The notes under the pieces are model-generated. The model was not told the origin of the DNA and made no database searches. It saw only the letters and a list, made by a program, of their open reading frames with translations. Of a DNA stretch of 64,000 nucleotides, positions 24,492 through 33,948 are shown one piece after another. This DNA is from Ornithinimicrobium cerasi (lineage in GTDB: Bacteria > Actinomycetota > Actinomycetes > Actinomycetales > Dermatophilaceae), in NCBI RefSeq assembly GCF_003702705.1, contig NZ_QZMN01000011.1:62001-126000 (forward strand), in the 5' to 3' direction. Position numbers and translations under genes: made by a program. Position 1 is the stretch's first letter. Each line of letters opens with the position of its first letter.

Positions 24492-25697
24492 TCAGACCAC
24501 CCTCTCGAAGACGGCGGCCAGCCCCTGGCCCCCGCCGATGCACATGGTCTCCAGGGCGTAGCGGCCCTCGCGGCGGTGCAGCTCGGAGGCGAGGGTGGCC
24601 AGGATCCGGGCCCCGGTGGCACCGACCGGATGCCCCAGAGAGATGCCGGAGCCGTTGGGGTTGAGCCGGTCCCAGGAGGAGGGGTCGCTCATCCCCCACT
24701 CGGTGAGCACGGCCAGCGCCTGGGCCGCGAAGGCCTCGTTGAGCTCGATGAGGTCGAGGTCGTCCATCGTGAGCCCCGCCCTCTCGAGGGCGGCGGCGGA
24801 GGCCGGCACCGGACCGATGCCCATCGTCTCCGGTGCGACGCCCGCGACGGCCCACGACCTCAGCGCGAGCACCGGGGTCAGGCCCTTCGCCTCGGCGTGC
24901 TCACGGGTGGTGACGACGCACAGGGCGGCCGCGTCGTTCTGGCCGCTGGCGTTGCCGGCGGTGACGGTGGCCGCGGGGTCCTGGCGGGACATGATCGGGC
25001 GGAGGCCGGCGAGGACCTCGGTGGTGGTGTCGGGGCGGATGTGCTCGTCGGTGTCGACGACGACCGTGCCCCTGCGGGAGGTGACCTCGACGGGCACCAG
25101 CTCCTCGGCATACCGACCCTCGGCCTGGGCGGCGGCCGCCATCCGGTGCGAGCGGGCGGCGAGCTCGTCCTGGGCCTCACGGGAGATGCCGTAGTCGCGG
25201 CGCAGGTTCTCCGCGGTCTCGATCATGCCCCCGGGTATGGGGTGCCTGTCGCCACCCGCGGTGGAGCGGGCGCGGCCGAGCCGGTCGGCGAGCTGGACGT
25301 CCGCGCGGACGCCCAGACGCAGCAGGGCGTAGTGCTCGACCTGGCTCATCGACTCCGCTCCCCCGGCGACGACCAGCCGGGCCCCGCCGGTGGCCACCGC
25401 CGAGGCGGCCGTGAGGACGGCCTGCAGGCCGGAGCCGCAGCGACGGTCCAGCTGCATGCCGGGCGCCCGGTCCAGGCCGGTGTTGAGCGCGAGGATCCGT
25501 CCGAGCGCGGGGATCTCGCCGGAGGGGTTGGCGTTGCCGACGACGACGTCATCGACGTCGCCGTCCTGCAGCCCCGTCCGCTCCAGCAGGGCGGTGAGCA
25601 GCTGGGTGCCGAGGTCGGCCGCGGTGAGGCTGGCCAGGCTCCCCAGGAAGCCGCCGACGGGGGTGCGCAGGGGCGAGCAGATGACGATGTCGGACAT
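24492..25697 (-). CDS. acetyl-CoA C-acyltransferase (thiolase)
   Basis: A 401-aa thiolase of normal length. The nucleophile is C87 in RRCGSGLQAV; the histidine is in the conserved NPNGSGISLGHPVGATG, and the second cysteine is in ETMCIGGGQG. Thiolases cleave 3-ketoacyl-CoA or join two acetyl-CoA. It could process acetoacetyl-CoA or crotonyl-CoA-derived intermediates from the lysine cluster 4 kb away, but that is inference. Start ATG with TAGGGT (25704-25709) 6 nt upstream. It is followed by the PH-domain gene. Confidence 0.9.
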   Translation of the reverse strand: MSDIVICSPLRTPVGGFLGSLASLTAADLGTQLLTALLERTGLQDGDVDDVVVGNANPSGEIPALGRILALNTGLDRAPGMQLDRRCGSGLQAVLTAASAVATGGARLVVAGGAESMSQVEHYALLRLGVRADVQLADRLGRARSTAGGDRHPIPGGMIETAENLRRDYGISREAQDELAARSHRMAAAAQAEGRYAEELVPVEVTSRRGTVVVDTDEHIRPDTTTEVLAGLRPIMSRQDPAATVTAGNASGQNDAAALCVVTTREHAEAKGLTPVLALRSWAVAGVAPETMGIGPVPASAAALERAGLTMDDLDLIELNEAFAAQALAVLTEWGMSDPSSWDRLNPNGSGISLGHPVGATGARILATLASELHRREGRYALETMCIGGGQGLAAVFERVV

Positions 25698-25715
25698 GGC
25701 CCAACCCTAGTGGCG

Positions 25716-28622
25716 TCAGTCGAGGCGGTCGGCGGCGACGACGCCGCGCAGCATCGCGTCGCTGGCTCGTCGGGCGGCGCGGGCGACCTCCGGCTCGGCG
25801 GCCTGGGCGACCTGACCGAGCAGGTCGACGACCTGCTTGCAGCGGCGCACGAAGTCGCCGGCCGACATGCCGCCGTCGCGCAGCACCTCGTCGAGGCCGC
25901 GACCCGACGCCCAGCGGTGCACCATCCAGGCGATCCCCGGGTCGGGCTCCCGGTCACCCTCCAGCCGGTGCTCGCTCTTGAGGCTGAGCACCTCCCGCCA
26001 GATCGCGCCCATCTCCCCCAGCGCCTCCTCGACCTCGACGGTGGGCATCCGGGCGTCGAGCACCTCGTCCCCGCGCGCCTCGTGGATCAGCGAGGAGACC
26101 ACCGCGGCCAGGTCGGCGGGCGTCAGCCGCCGCCAGGTGCCCCGCCGCAGCGACTCCGCGACGACGAGGTCGAGCTCGGTGTAGATCCGCCGCAGCCGCT
26201 GGCCCTCCGGCGTCACCTGCTGCCCGTCGGGCGTGAGGTAGCCCAGCCCCGCCAGCAGGTCGCAGATCCGCTCGAACGTGCGCGCCACCGTGTGCGTGCG
26301 CTCGGCCACCCGCCGCTGGAGGTCGTCGGTCTCGCGCCGCAGCTGCCACCACCGCGCGGCCCACCGCGCGTGGTCCTCGCGCTCCGGGCAGCCGTGGCAC
26401 GGGTGGGCCCTCAGCTGCGCGCGCAGCTCGTCCACCCGGGCCTCACCCCGGTGCGGGTATGCCGTGCCGCTCTCCTCGTCCGCACCCCCACCACGGCCCG
26501 GTCCCGGCCGCGGCTCACGGACGGTGTCGCGCAGCGCCGAGGCCAGGTCCTTGCGGGCGCGGGGGCTGCGGGAGTTGAAGCCCGTCGGGACGCGCAGGGT
26601 GCCGATCACCTCGGGCACGTCCTTGAAGCCGGCCACCGTGAGCCGCTGGACGCTGCCGTTGGAGGTGAGGACGGTCGGCTCCGGGGCGGCGGAGGCGCGC
26701 TTGGTCCCCCGGATCACGACGCCCATCGTGCCCTTGCGGCCCCCGTCGAGCTGGATGACCTGGCCCGGCGCCAGCTCCTCGAGCGAGCGGGCGATGTCCG
26801 AGCGGCGCTCGTGCTGGCGCTGCCGGGCCAGCTTCTTCTCCAGCTCGCCCAGCTCGTGCCGCATCCGGCCGTACTCGCGGAAGTCACCCCGGTCGCAGCG
26901 CATCGCCTCGGCGTAGCCCTCGAGCGCGGTCTCGTTCTCCCGGACCCGGGTGGTCAGCCCCACCACCGACCGGTCGGCCTGGAACTGCGCGAACGAGGAC
27001 TGGAGCAGCTCGTGCGCCCGGTCCCGGCCGTACTGCGCCACGAGGTTGACCGCCATGTTGGAGCTGGGGCGGAAGGAGCTGCGCAGCGGGTAGGTCCGGG
27101 TGGAGGCCAGGCCGGCGACGTCGACCGGGTCGACCCCGCGGCGCCACAGCACCACCCCGTGACCCTCGACGTCGATGCCGCGCCGCCCGGCCCGGCCGGT
27201 GAGCTGGGTGTACTCCGCCGGGGTGACCGGCGCGTGCGTCTCCCCGTTGAACTTGACCAGCTTCTCCAGCACCACCGTGCGGGCCGGCATGTTGATCCCC
27301 AGCGCCAGCGTCTCGGTGGCGAAGACCGCCCGCAGCCGCCCGTGCGTGAACAGCTCCTCGACGATCTCCCGGAACAGCGGCAGCATCCCGGCGTGGTGCG
27401 CCGCGTAGCCGCGCGCGAGGCCCTCGACGAAGTCGTGGTAGCCGAGCACGCCCAGGTCGGCGGGGTCGACCTCGGCCACCCGTTGCTGCACCAGGTCGCG
27501 CACCCGGCGCCCGTCCTCCTCGGGCACCAGGCGTGCCCCCCGCCCCAGCAGCTGGGCGACGGCGGCGTCGCACCCGGCGCGGCTGAAGATGAAGGTGATC
27601 GCCGGCAGCAGCCCCTCGCGGTCGAGCCGGTCGATGACCTGCGCCCGGCTCGCGACGCCACCGGGCAGCGCACCGCGCTCGAGGACCGGGACGGCGTCGT
27701 CATACCTGCGCCTGGAGTCGGACCGGCCGCGCTCCCCGCCGCCGCGTCCGCGCCCCCCGTCGCGCCCACGGCCGCGACCGTCCCGTCCGCCCCCGCGCGG
27801 CTCCCCCCGCCGACCCCGGGGACCGCCCGCGTCCTCCCGGGACCATCCGCTGGAGGCTGACCGCTCCGCCTGCGAGATCCGTTGCAGGAGCTCAGGATTG
27901 ACCCGGGTGCTGCCCGGGCCCGCACCCTCGGTGACGAAGAGGTCCAGCATCTGGGTGCCCACCATCATGTGCTGCCACAGCGGCACGGGTCGGTGCTCGG
28001 ACACGATGACACGTAACGACTCAGGGTTCCCGCCTCCGCGAACCGCCCTGAGCCAGTCACCGAACTCCTCGGCGTTGCTCACCGTCGCCGACAGGGAGAC
28101 CACCTGCACCGACGGCGGGAGGTGGATGATGACCTCCTCCCAGACCGCGCCGCGCCAGCGGTCCGCGAGGTAGTGCACCTCGTCCATGACGACGAAGCCG
28201 AGGCCGGTGAGCGTGGGCGAGGAGCTGTACATCATGTTGCGCAGCACCTCGGTCGTCATCACCACCACCGGCGCCTCGCCGTTGACCGAGGAGTCACCGG
28301 TGAGCAGACCCACGTTGGCGCTGCCGTGCCGCTCGACGAGGTCGTGGTACTTCTGGTTCGACAGCGCCTTGATCGGGGTCGTGTAGAACGCCTTGCGGCC
28401 GGTCTCCAGCGCCAGCGCGACGGCGAACTCCCCCACCACGGTCTTGCCCGCACCTGTCGGGGCCGCCACGAGCACGCCGGCCCCGTCCTGGACCGCCTGG
28501 ATCGCCTCCAGCTGGAAAGGATCGAGCTCGAAGCCGAGGCTCTGCGTGAAACGTCCGGCGGGCGTCGCGGCCCGGGCCGCCCGCTCCCGGGCGCGGGCGT
28601 ACTGCTCGGCAGGGCTGGACAT
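25716..28622 (-). CDS. helY: DEAD/DEAH-box RNA helicase, Ski2/Mtr4-like (HelY)
   Basis: A 968-aa superfamily 2 helicase. Walker A APTGAGKT is near residues 54-61, DEVH near 147-150, SAT near 178-180, and the second RecA domain carries TLALGINMPARTVVLE and QLTGRAGRRG. The C-terminal part is the DSHCT domain of Mtr4/Ski2 proteins. A low-complexity insert of RGG and RGRG repeats (about residues 267-306) sits between the helicase lobes, a likely RNA-binding tail. The gene follows tatC and the lipid kinase, the conserved actinobacterial order. Start ATG, with TAGCCT 6 nt upstream. Confidence 0.93.
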   Translation of the reverse strand: MSSPAEQYARARERAARAATPAGRFTQSLGFELDPFQLEAIQAVQDGAGVLVAAPTGAGKTVVGEFAVALALETGRKAFYTTPIKALSNQKYHDLVERHGSANVGLLTGDSSVNGEAPVVVMTTEVLRNMMYSSSPTLTGLGFVVMDEVHYLADRWRGAVWEEVIIHLPPSVQVVSLSATVSNAEEFGDWLRAVRGGGNPESLRVIVSEHRPVPLWQHMMVGTQMLDLFVTEGAGPGSTRVNPELLQRISQAERSASSGWSREDAGGPRGRRGEPRGGGRDGRGRGRDGGRGRGGGERGRSDSRRRYDDAVPVLERGALPGGVASRAQVIDRLDREGLLPAITFIFSRAGCDAAVAQLLGRGARLVPEEDGRRVRDLVQQRVAEVDPADLGVLGYHDFVEGLARGYAAHHAGMLPLFREIVEELFTHGRLRAVFATETLALGINMPARTVVLEKLVKFNGETHAPVTPAEYTQLTGRAGRRGIDVEGHGVVLWRRGVDPVDVAGLASTRTYPLRSSFRPSSNMAVNLVAQYGRDRAHELLQSSFAQFQADRSVVGLTTRVRENETALEGYAEAMRCDRGDFREYGRMRHELGELEKKLARQRQHERRSDIARSLEELAPGQVIQLDGGRKGTMGVVIRGTKRASAAPEPTVLTSNGSVQRLTVAGFKDVPEVIGTLRVPTGFNSRSPRARKDLASALRDTVREPRPGPGRGGGADEESGTAYPHRGEARVDELRAQLRAHPCHGCPEREDHARWAARWWQLRRETDDLQRRVAERTHTVARTFERICDLLAGLGYLTPDGQQVTPEGQRLRRIYTELDLVVAESLRRGTWRRLTPADLAAVVSSLIHEARGDEVLDARMPTVEVEEALGEMGAIWREVLSLKSEHRLEGDREPDPGIAWMVHRWASGRGLDEVLRDGGMSAGDFVRRCKQVVDLLGQVAQAAEPEVARAARRASDAMLRGVVAADRLD

Positions 28623-28631
28623 GTCCTCAGG

Positions 28632-29537
28632 CTATGCCAGCGCGGGCACGATCATCTGCAGGTTCGCGCTCGCGACCTGCACGGTGAGGGGCAGCGGGGC
28701 CAGCGCCTCGCCGTCCCCGTGGGCGAGGACGTCGGCGGGTCCCTCCACCCGCACCCGGGTGGCGCGCCGCACCTCGACCTCCGGCATCGCGGTATGCCGT
28801 CCCGCCCGGACCGCGCGGAGCAGGACGAGGGCGCGGGCCGGGGTGAGCGGGCGGACGACGACCAGGTCGAGCAGGCCGTCGCCGGGGTCCGCCCCCGGGG
28901 CGAGGTGCAGCCCGCCGCCGAGGTAGGGCATGTTCGCCGGCACCACGACGAGGGCGTCCAGCTCCTCGGTCGTCACCCGCCCGTCGGGCAAGGTCGTCGT
29001 CAGCGCGTAGCGCAGCGGCGGCGTCCACCGCAGCCGGGCGATCTCCACGAGCGCGGCCACCGTGTAGGACCACGACCCGAGCCGGCGGGGCAGCAGGGTC
29101 GCGCGGTGGGCGATGCGGGCGTCGAGGCCGGCGTTGACCGAGCCGAGGACGTGCCGGTCCAGCTCGACGACGTGCAGGGTGTCGACCGTGCGCCTGCCGT
29201 CCTGCAGCAGCGCCGCCAGGGCGGCCGGGCCCGACCCGATCCCCAGCGATCGCGCGTTGTCGTTGCCGGTGCCGGCGGGCAGGATCCCGACCGCCGTGCC
29301 GGTGCCGGCGCACAGGTCGGTCGCCAGGCTCACCACCCCGTCCCCGCCGGCGACCGCCAGCACGTCGACGCCGTCGGCCACCGCGGCGGCGCACCGGTCC
29401 CTCGCCTCCGCCAGCGAGGACGCCGCGACCTCGACCACGTCGTGCCCGGCCGACCTCAGCGCTCCCACCGCCTGCGCCCCGAGCAGCGCGGCGCCCCCGC
29501 GCCCGGACCGCCGCCCGTGCGCGACGGCATACCTCAT
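28632..29537 (-). CDS. diacylglycerol kinase family lipid kinase
   Basis: A 301-aa protein of the DAGK catalytic family (DgkB/LCB5 type). The glycine-rich nucleotide site is AVAGGDGVVSLATDL, followed by VGILPAGTGNDNAR, and the C-terminal part has PYLGGGLHLAPGADPGDGLLDL with the metal-associated acidic residues. It phosphorylates diacylglycerol or a related lipid. The ATG overlaps the tatC stop in ATGA, so it is translationally coupled to tatC and upstream of helY. Confidence 0.9.
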   Translation of the reverse strand: MRYAVAHGRRSGRGGAALLGAQAVGALRSAGHDVVEVAASSLAEARDRCAAAVADGVDVLAVAGGDGVVSLATDLCAGTGTAVGILPAGTGNDNARSLGIGSGPAALAALLQDGRRTVDTLHVVELDRHVLGSVNAGLDARIAHRATLLPRRLGSWSYTVAALVEIARLRWTPPLRYALTTTLPDGRVTTEELDALVVVPANMPYLGGGLHLAPGADPGDGLLDLVVVRPLTPARALVLLRAVRAGRHTAMPEVEVRRATRVRVEGPADVLAHGDGEALAPLPLTVQVASANLQMIVPALA

Positions 29538-30346
29538 GGCCGGGGCGTCGGCTGGTCCGGGGCGAGACCGGCGTAGCGGCCCGGGTTCTTCCTCTCCCTG
29601 CGGCGCTCGAGCAGGAAGGCGACACCGACCGCGCACCAGAAGAGGAAGAAGACGGGGGCCGCCATCGCCAGCATCGTCCAGGCCGACGGGTCCGGGGTCA
29701 TGAACGCGGAGAAGACGAGGATGGCGAAGAGCGTGACCCGCCAGCTGCGCCTCATGTTGCGCGCCGAGAGGATCCCCACCTGGTTCAGCGCCACCAGCAC
29801 GACCGGCAGGAGGAAGGCCAGCCCGAAGGCGAGCATGAAGTAGAGCCACAGGGACAGGAACTCCTGCGCCCCCGGCAGGTTGGCGGCGCCCTCGGGCGTG
29901 AATCCGAGCAGGATCGCGACGAGGCGGGGGAAGGTGAACGCGGCCATCGCCGCGCCGGCGAAGAACAGCGGGATGCTGATGAAGAAGTAGACCAGCGCGA
30001 TCTTCTTCTCCCGCTGGTGCAGCCCGGGGAGCAGGAAGGCCCACACCTGCCAGATCCACACCGGGCTGGCCAGCACGATGCCGCTGAAGACCGCGACCCT
30101 CAGCTGCATCGCGAACGGCTCGGTGATGTTCTGGAAGCGCAGCATCACCTCGTCGTCCCCCCGCTCGCGGGCGACCCGGGCGATCGGCCCGTTGACGAAG
30201 GCGAAGATCTCGTCGTACCAGTACCAGCCGACCACGGCCAGGGCGGCGATGGCGATGCAGGAGATCAGCAGCCGGTTGCGCAGCTCCTTGAAGTGCTGCC
30301 CGAGCGACATCCTGCCCTCGGGGTCCCTCGTCGTGGCGCGCGCCAT
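29534..30346 (-). CDS. tatC: Sec-independent protein translocase subunit TatC
   Basis: A 270-aa six-helix membrane protein that recognises twin-arginine signal peptides. It has the N-terminal SLGQHFKELRNRLL motif with the conserved glutamate, the ITEPFAMQLRVAVFSG stretch after the first periplasmic loop, FFISIPLFFAGAAMAAF and a last-helix region with SAFMTPDPSAWTMLAMAAP. GGGGAGGAC precedes the ATG. It lies just downstream of tatA. Confidence 0.97.
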   Translation of the reverse strand: MARATTRDPEGRMSLGQHFKELRNRLLISCIAIAALAVVGWYWYDEIFAFVNGPIARVARERGDDEVMLRFQNITEPFAMQLRVAVFSGIVLASPVWIWQVWAFLLPGLHQREKKIALVYFFISIPLFFAGAAMAAFTFPRLVAILLGFTPEGAANLPGAQEFLSLWLYFMLAFGLAFLLPVVLVALNQVGILSARNMRRSWRVTLFAILVFSAFMTPDPSAWTMLAMAAPVFFLFWCAVGVAFLLERRRERKNPGRYAGLAPDQPTPRP

Positions 30347-30386
30347 GTCCTCCCCTGCCGGATGCTGCCGGTGTGCCGCGGCCGGG

Positions 30387-30674
30387 TCAGGCGCGCGGGT
30401 CGCCGTCGTCGGGGCGTCCCTCGAGCCGGCGGTACTCCTCGGCCGCGGTGTCCCGGTAGGTGTCGTCCGTGCGCTCGCCGGCGCCCGGCAGCGGTGGCTC
30501 CCCAGGTGCGCGGTCCTTGCGCGCGGCGTTCTCGTCCTTCATCTGGTCGACCTCGGTCTTGAAGACGCGCATCGACTCGCCCAGGCTCCGGGCGGCGTTG
30601 GGCAGGTTCTTCCAGCCGAAGAGCAGGATGAAGGCGACGATCAGCACGATCACGTGCCAGGCCTGGAGGCGCAT
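30387..30674 (-). CDS. tatA: Sec-independent protein translocase subunit TatA
   Basis: A 95-aa protein with one N-terminal membrane helix (WHVIVLIVAFILLFG), the hinge FGWKNLPNAARSLGESMRVFK that defines TatA, an amphipathic helix, and a charged unstructured tail. Together with TatC it forms the minimal Tat translocon used by actinobacteria. AAGGA lies 7-8 nt before the ATG. It lies between pafC and tatC, the conserved order in actinobacteria. Confidence 0.95.
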   Translation of the reverse strand: MRLQAWHVIVLIVAFILLFGWKNLPNAARSLGESMRVFKTEVDQMKDENAARKDRAPGEPPLPGAGERTDDTYRDTAAEEYRRLEGRPDDGDPRA

Positions 30675-30726
30675 GGGGTGTCCTTAGTCTCGCAAGTCGT
30701 CGGCGTGCGCTCCACGCGCGCCGACG

Positions 30727-31707
30727 TCAGTCTAGGCCGTCCGCCTGGGTGTGCCCCTCCACCGCCCCGACCGCTCCGCGCGCGACCGCCCCCACGAGCT
30801 CCGCGGGGGCGAGCACCCGCACCTGGCCGGCCGCCCGCCAGACCAGGCGCTGCAGCCACCGGGGGTCGGCGACGCGCAGCACCACCTCGAGGCTGCCGTC
30901 CTCGCGCCGGTCCACCCGTTCGACGGGGAAGGTCTCGGCGACCCACGCCGCGGAGGGTTCGAGGTGCAGGGTGACCTCCAGGTCCTCCGGCGCCGCCCGG
31001 TAGACACCGGCACCGAGCTCGCGCGGCGGCAGGTCGGCCGGCGGCGTGCCGTCCTCCTCGAGGACGGTGAGCTCCTCGATGCGGTCGAGCCGGAAGAGCC
31101 GGACGCCGACGGCGCGGTGGCACCACGCTTCGAGGTACCAGCGGCCGTCCACGCCGACCACCCGGATCGGGTCGACGTCGCGCTCGGTGGTCTCGTCGCG
31201 GCTGGCGACGGTGTAGCGCAGGTGCAGCCGACGCTGGCGCACGAGACCGTCGCGGAGGCGGGCGGACAGCTCGGGGTCCAGCGGCTGCTCGAGGTCGACG
31301 GTGACGGAGGCCGCGGTCGCGGCCGCGTCGCCCGCGGCGGCCTCGAGCTTGGCCAGGGCTCGGTCGATCGCGTCGTGCTCGGTCAGCCCGGGCGTGTCCC
31401 GCAGGGCGCGGAGAGCGACGATGAGCGCCAGGGCCTCGTCGCGACCCAGCCGCAGCGGCCGGGCGATGGTGTCGGCGTTGGAGACGTAGACCCGCCCGTC
31501 CTCCCACTGCGCGTCGATGAGGTCGTCGGGGTAGTGGCCCGGCAGCCCGCAGACGAACAGCAGCTCGAGGTCGTCCACGACCTGGGCCTCGCTCACCCCC
31601 AGCTCGCGCGCGGCGCTGGCGAGGTCGACGCCCTGCCGGTTGAGCAGCCAGGGCACCATCGTCAGGAGCCGGCCCAGCCTGGAGGTCGCGCTCTCGTAGG
31701 TCGCCAT
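30727..31707 (-). CDS. pafC: WYL-domain transcriptional regulator PafC
   Basis: A 326-aa protein: an N-terminal winged helix (SRLGRLLTMVPWLLNRQGVDLASAARELGVSE), a central WYL domain with DGRWYLEAWCHRAVGVRLFRLDRI, and a C-terminal WCX domain. PafB and PafC form the mycobacterial activator of the RecA-independent DNA-damage response and are found next to pafA; they are not needed for pupylation itself. The ATG overlaps the pafB stop by one base (TGATG), so the pair is coupled. Confidence 0.9.
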   Translation of the reverse strand: MATYESATSRLGRLLTMVPWLLNRQGVDLASAARELGVSEAQVVDDLELLFVCGLPGHYPDDLIDAQWEDGRVYVSNADTIARPLRLGRDEALALIVALRALRDTPGLTEHDAIDRALAKLEAAAGDAAATAASVTVDLEQPLDPELSARLRDGLVRQRRLHLRYTVASRDETTERDVDPIRVVGVDGRWYLEAWCHRAVGVRLFRLDRIEELTVLEEDGTPPADLPPRELGAGVYRAAPEDLEVTLHLEPSAAWVAETFPVERVDRREDGSLEVVLRVADPRWLQRLVWRAAGQVRVLAPAELVGAVARGAVGAVEGHTQADGLD

Positions 31708-32723
31708 CAGACCTCCCCACCGTGCGCGCGGGCGACCGCCGTCAGCGCCACGACCACGGCGTCCCTGACCTCCGGCGGGGAGGCGACCCGCACGTCGGGA
31801 CCGGCTGCGCACACCTCCTGGACGAGCGCGCCGACGTTGGTCACCCTCAGGTCGAGGCTGTCCCAGCCAGCCTCCCCGTCGCCCGGCTCGACCGTGCCGC
31901 GGCGGCGCAGCGAGGAGGCGGCACCGTCGCGCACCAGGAGGCGCACCGTCGTCCTCGCGCCCGCGTCCTCGCCGTAGGTGCGCCGGATCATCGCGGTGGC
32001 GTCGTGCTCCTCGGGAACCCGGAAGGCTCCGGGACGCCCGACGCCGCGGGGGGTGCCGACCACGCGGTCGAGGCGGAACACGCGGGGGGCGTCGCGGTCG
32101 AGGTCGTGCGCCGTGAGGTACCAGCGCCCGTGCCAGCTGGTCAGCCCCCAGGGCTCGACGCGCCGCGACGTCACCCCCGCTCCCCCACCACCCCGGTAGT
32201 CGAAGGTCAGCCGGGTGCGCGACAGGACCGCGTCGCGCACCGGCTCGAAGGCGGGCTCGCGGGTGTGCAGCAACGGCTCGATGCCCGAGACGGAGGCCTC
32301 GTCCCGGACGAGCCCCGCGGCGTCGAGCTTGCGCAGGGCCTGCGCGGCCGGGCCGGCGAGGCTGGCCTGGCTCCACGCCCGGGCGGCGAGCCCGACGACG
32401 GCCAGCTCGTCCGGGTCGAGGTCGACCTGCGGGAGGGCGTACTCGCGCTCGTCGATCCGGTAGCCGACCTCGTCGTCGAAGAACGGGTCCACGGCCTCCG
32501 CGCGCAGCGGGATGCCGAGGGCGCGCAGCTCGTCCTTGTCACGCTCGAACATGCGCTCGAAGGCCTCGTCGGTGCCGTCCTGGTAGTCCGGCACCGCCTC
32601 CCGGATGCGCGCCCGGCTCAGCGGCTGCCGGGTCGCGAGCAGCGCGATGACGAGGTTGAGCAGGCGCTCGGTCTTGGCGGCCGCGGGGGTCGGGCCGCTC
32701 GTCCTGGCCTTCGGGCTGGGCAT
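31707..32723 (-). CDS. pafB: WYL-domain transcriptional regulator PafB
   Basis: A 338-aa partner of PafC with the same three-part layout: N-terminal winged helix (KTERLLNLVIALLATRQPLSRARIREAVP), WYL domain with SWHGRWYLTAHDLDRDAPRVFRLDRV, and WCX domain. It heads the operon pafB-pafC-tatA-tatC-lipid kinase. The start is ATG; TAGCCT (32731-32736, minus strand) lies 7 nt upstream. A divergent gene begins 109 bp away, so the two promoters are close to each other. Confidence 0.9.
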   Translation of the reverse strand: MPSPKARTSGPTPAAAKTERLLNLVIALLATRQPLSRARIREAVPDYQDGTDEAFERMFERDKDELRALGIPLRAEAVDPFFDDEVGYRIDEREYALPQVDLDPDELAVVGLAARAWSQASLAGPAAQALRKLDAAGLVRDEASVSGIEPLLHTREPAFEPVRDAVLSRTRLTFDYRGGGGAGVTSRRVEPWGLTSWHGRWYLTAHDLDRDAPRVFRLDRVVGTPRGVGRPGAFRVPEEHDATAMIRRTYGEDAGARTTVRLLVRDGAASSLRRRGTVEPGDGEAGWDSLDLRVTNVGALVQEVCAAGPDVRVASPPEVRDAVVVALTAVARAHGGEV

Positions 32724-32832
32724 GGGCACGAGGCTACTAGACACCTGTGCGACCGACGGGTCGCCCGTGCCGCTCCGACGGGTGGCCGCTGCCACACCGA
32801 CGGGTCCGGGCGGCCGGCACTAGGCTCCCTGG

Positions 32833-33939
32833 GTGATCACCTGGCGTGAGGGAACCGTCCGCGGGCGGGTCGGCGGATGGGCCGGGGTCCTCGAGCTCGA
32901 GGTCGACACCGCGGAGGGCACCGTGCGGTCCCTCGCCTACCCCGACGTCGTGGGGGCGCCGGAACCCGGTGACCGTGTCCTCCTCAACGTCACCGCCCTC
33001 GAGCGCGGGCTCGGCACCGGGGGGTATGCCGTGGTCGTCGCCGTCCCCGACCGGCCCGACCTGTGGCCCACCGTCGACCGCGCCGCGCCCGGCCACCTCG
33101 TCAAGGCCCGCTACACCCCGATGCAGACGACGGTCCTGGGTGTCGACGACCCCGAGGGCGAGCACCACGCGCTCCTCGTCGACGCCGACGACCTCGACGG
33201 TCTGCCCGTGGTGGCCGCCGACCTGCACTCAGCCCTGCCCGCCGTCGTCGCCGGCGTCCGCGCACAGCGGGCCGACCTGCGCATCGCCTACGTCATGACC
33301 GACGGTGGCGCCCTTCCCGCCGCGTTCTCCCGCACCTGCGCCGAGCTGCGCGCGGCGGGCTGGCTCACCTCCGTCATCACCGCCGTGCAGGCCTACGGGG
33401 GCGACCTGGAGGCGGTGACCGTCCACAGCGCCCTGCTCGCGGCCCGGCACGTCGTGGGCGCGGACCTCGCCGTGGTGGTCCAGGGTCCGGGCAACCTCGG
33501 CACCGGCACGCGATGGGGCTTCTCGGGTGTCTCCGCAGGAGAGGCGCTCAACGCCGCCGCCGTGCTGGGCGGCCGCCCCGTCGCCTCGCTCCGGGTCTCC
33601 GAGGCCGACCCGCGCCCGCGCCACCGCGGCCTCTCGCACCACAGCTCGACGGCCTACGGCCGCGTCCTCGCGCACCCGGCCGAGGTCCCGGTGCCGGCCG
33701 GCAGGACCGGGCGGCCCACCACGGACTCCTGCCTGCAGGACGTCCGGGAGCAGGTCGCCCGGCTCGCCGACCGCGCCCCGCACCTGCGTCCGGTCGACGT
33801 GCCGGTGGACCAGCTCATGGACGTGCTGGCGGACGTCCCGACGCGGCTGCGCACCATGGGTCGTGGTCTCGAGGAGGACGCGGCCTCGTTCCTGGCGGCC
33901 GCCGTCGCGGGCGTCCTCGCCGCCCGGCCCACCGCCTAG
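32833..33939 (+). CDS. DUF3866 family protein
   Basis: A 368-aa actinobacterial protein of unknown function, conserved beside the pafBC/tat cluster. Visible features are the N-terminal beta-rich domain (GTVRGRVGGWAGVLELEVD), VKARYTPMQT, LRIAYVMTDGGALP, GTGTRWGFSGVSAGEALN and the histidine-rich RPRHRGLSHHSSTAYG. The last resembles a metal or phosphate site, but no activity is established. GTG start with TAGGCT (32821-32826) 6 nt upstream. Its TAG stop forms the first half of the glutaminase -10 box. Confidence 0.85.
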   Translation: MITWREGTVRGRVGGWAGVLELEVDTAEGTVRSLAYPDVVGAPEPGDRVLLNVTALERGLGTGGYAVVVAVPDRPDLWPTVDRAAPGHLVKARYTPMQTTVLGVDDPEGEHHALLVDADDLDGLPVVAADLHSALPAVVAGVRAQRADLRIAYVMTDGGALPAAFSRTCAELRAAGWLTSVITAVQAYGGDLEAVTVHSALLAARHVVGADLAVVVQGPGNLGTGTRWGFSGVSAGEALNAAAVLGGRPVASLRVSEADPRPRHRGLSHHSSTAYGRVLAHPAEVPVPAGRTGRPTTDSCLQDVREQVARLADRAPHLRPVDVPVDQLMDVLADVPTRLRTMGRGLEEDAASFLAAAVAGVLAARPTA

Positions 33940-33948
33940 GGTGGGCGC

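Noticed and set aside
24576-27860. Open frame of 1094 codons on the plus strand
   Set aside because: It is antisense to the thiolase and helY genes, which have clear family motifs; the translation is compositionally biased.
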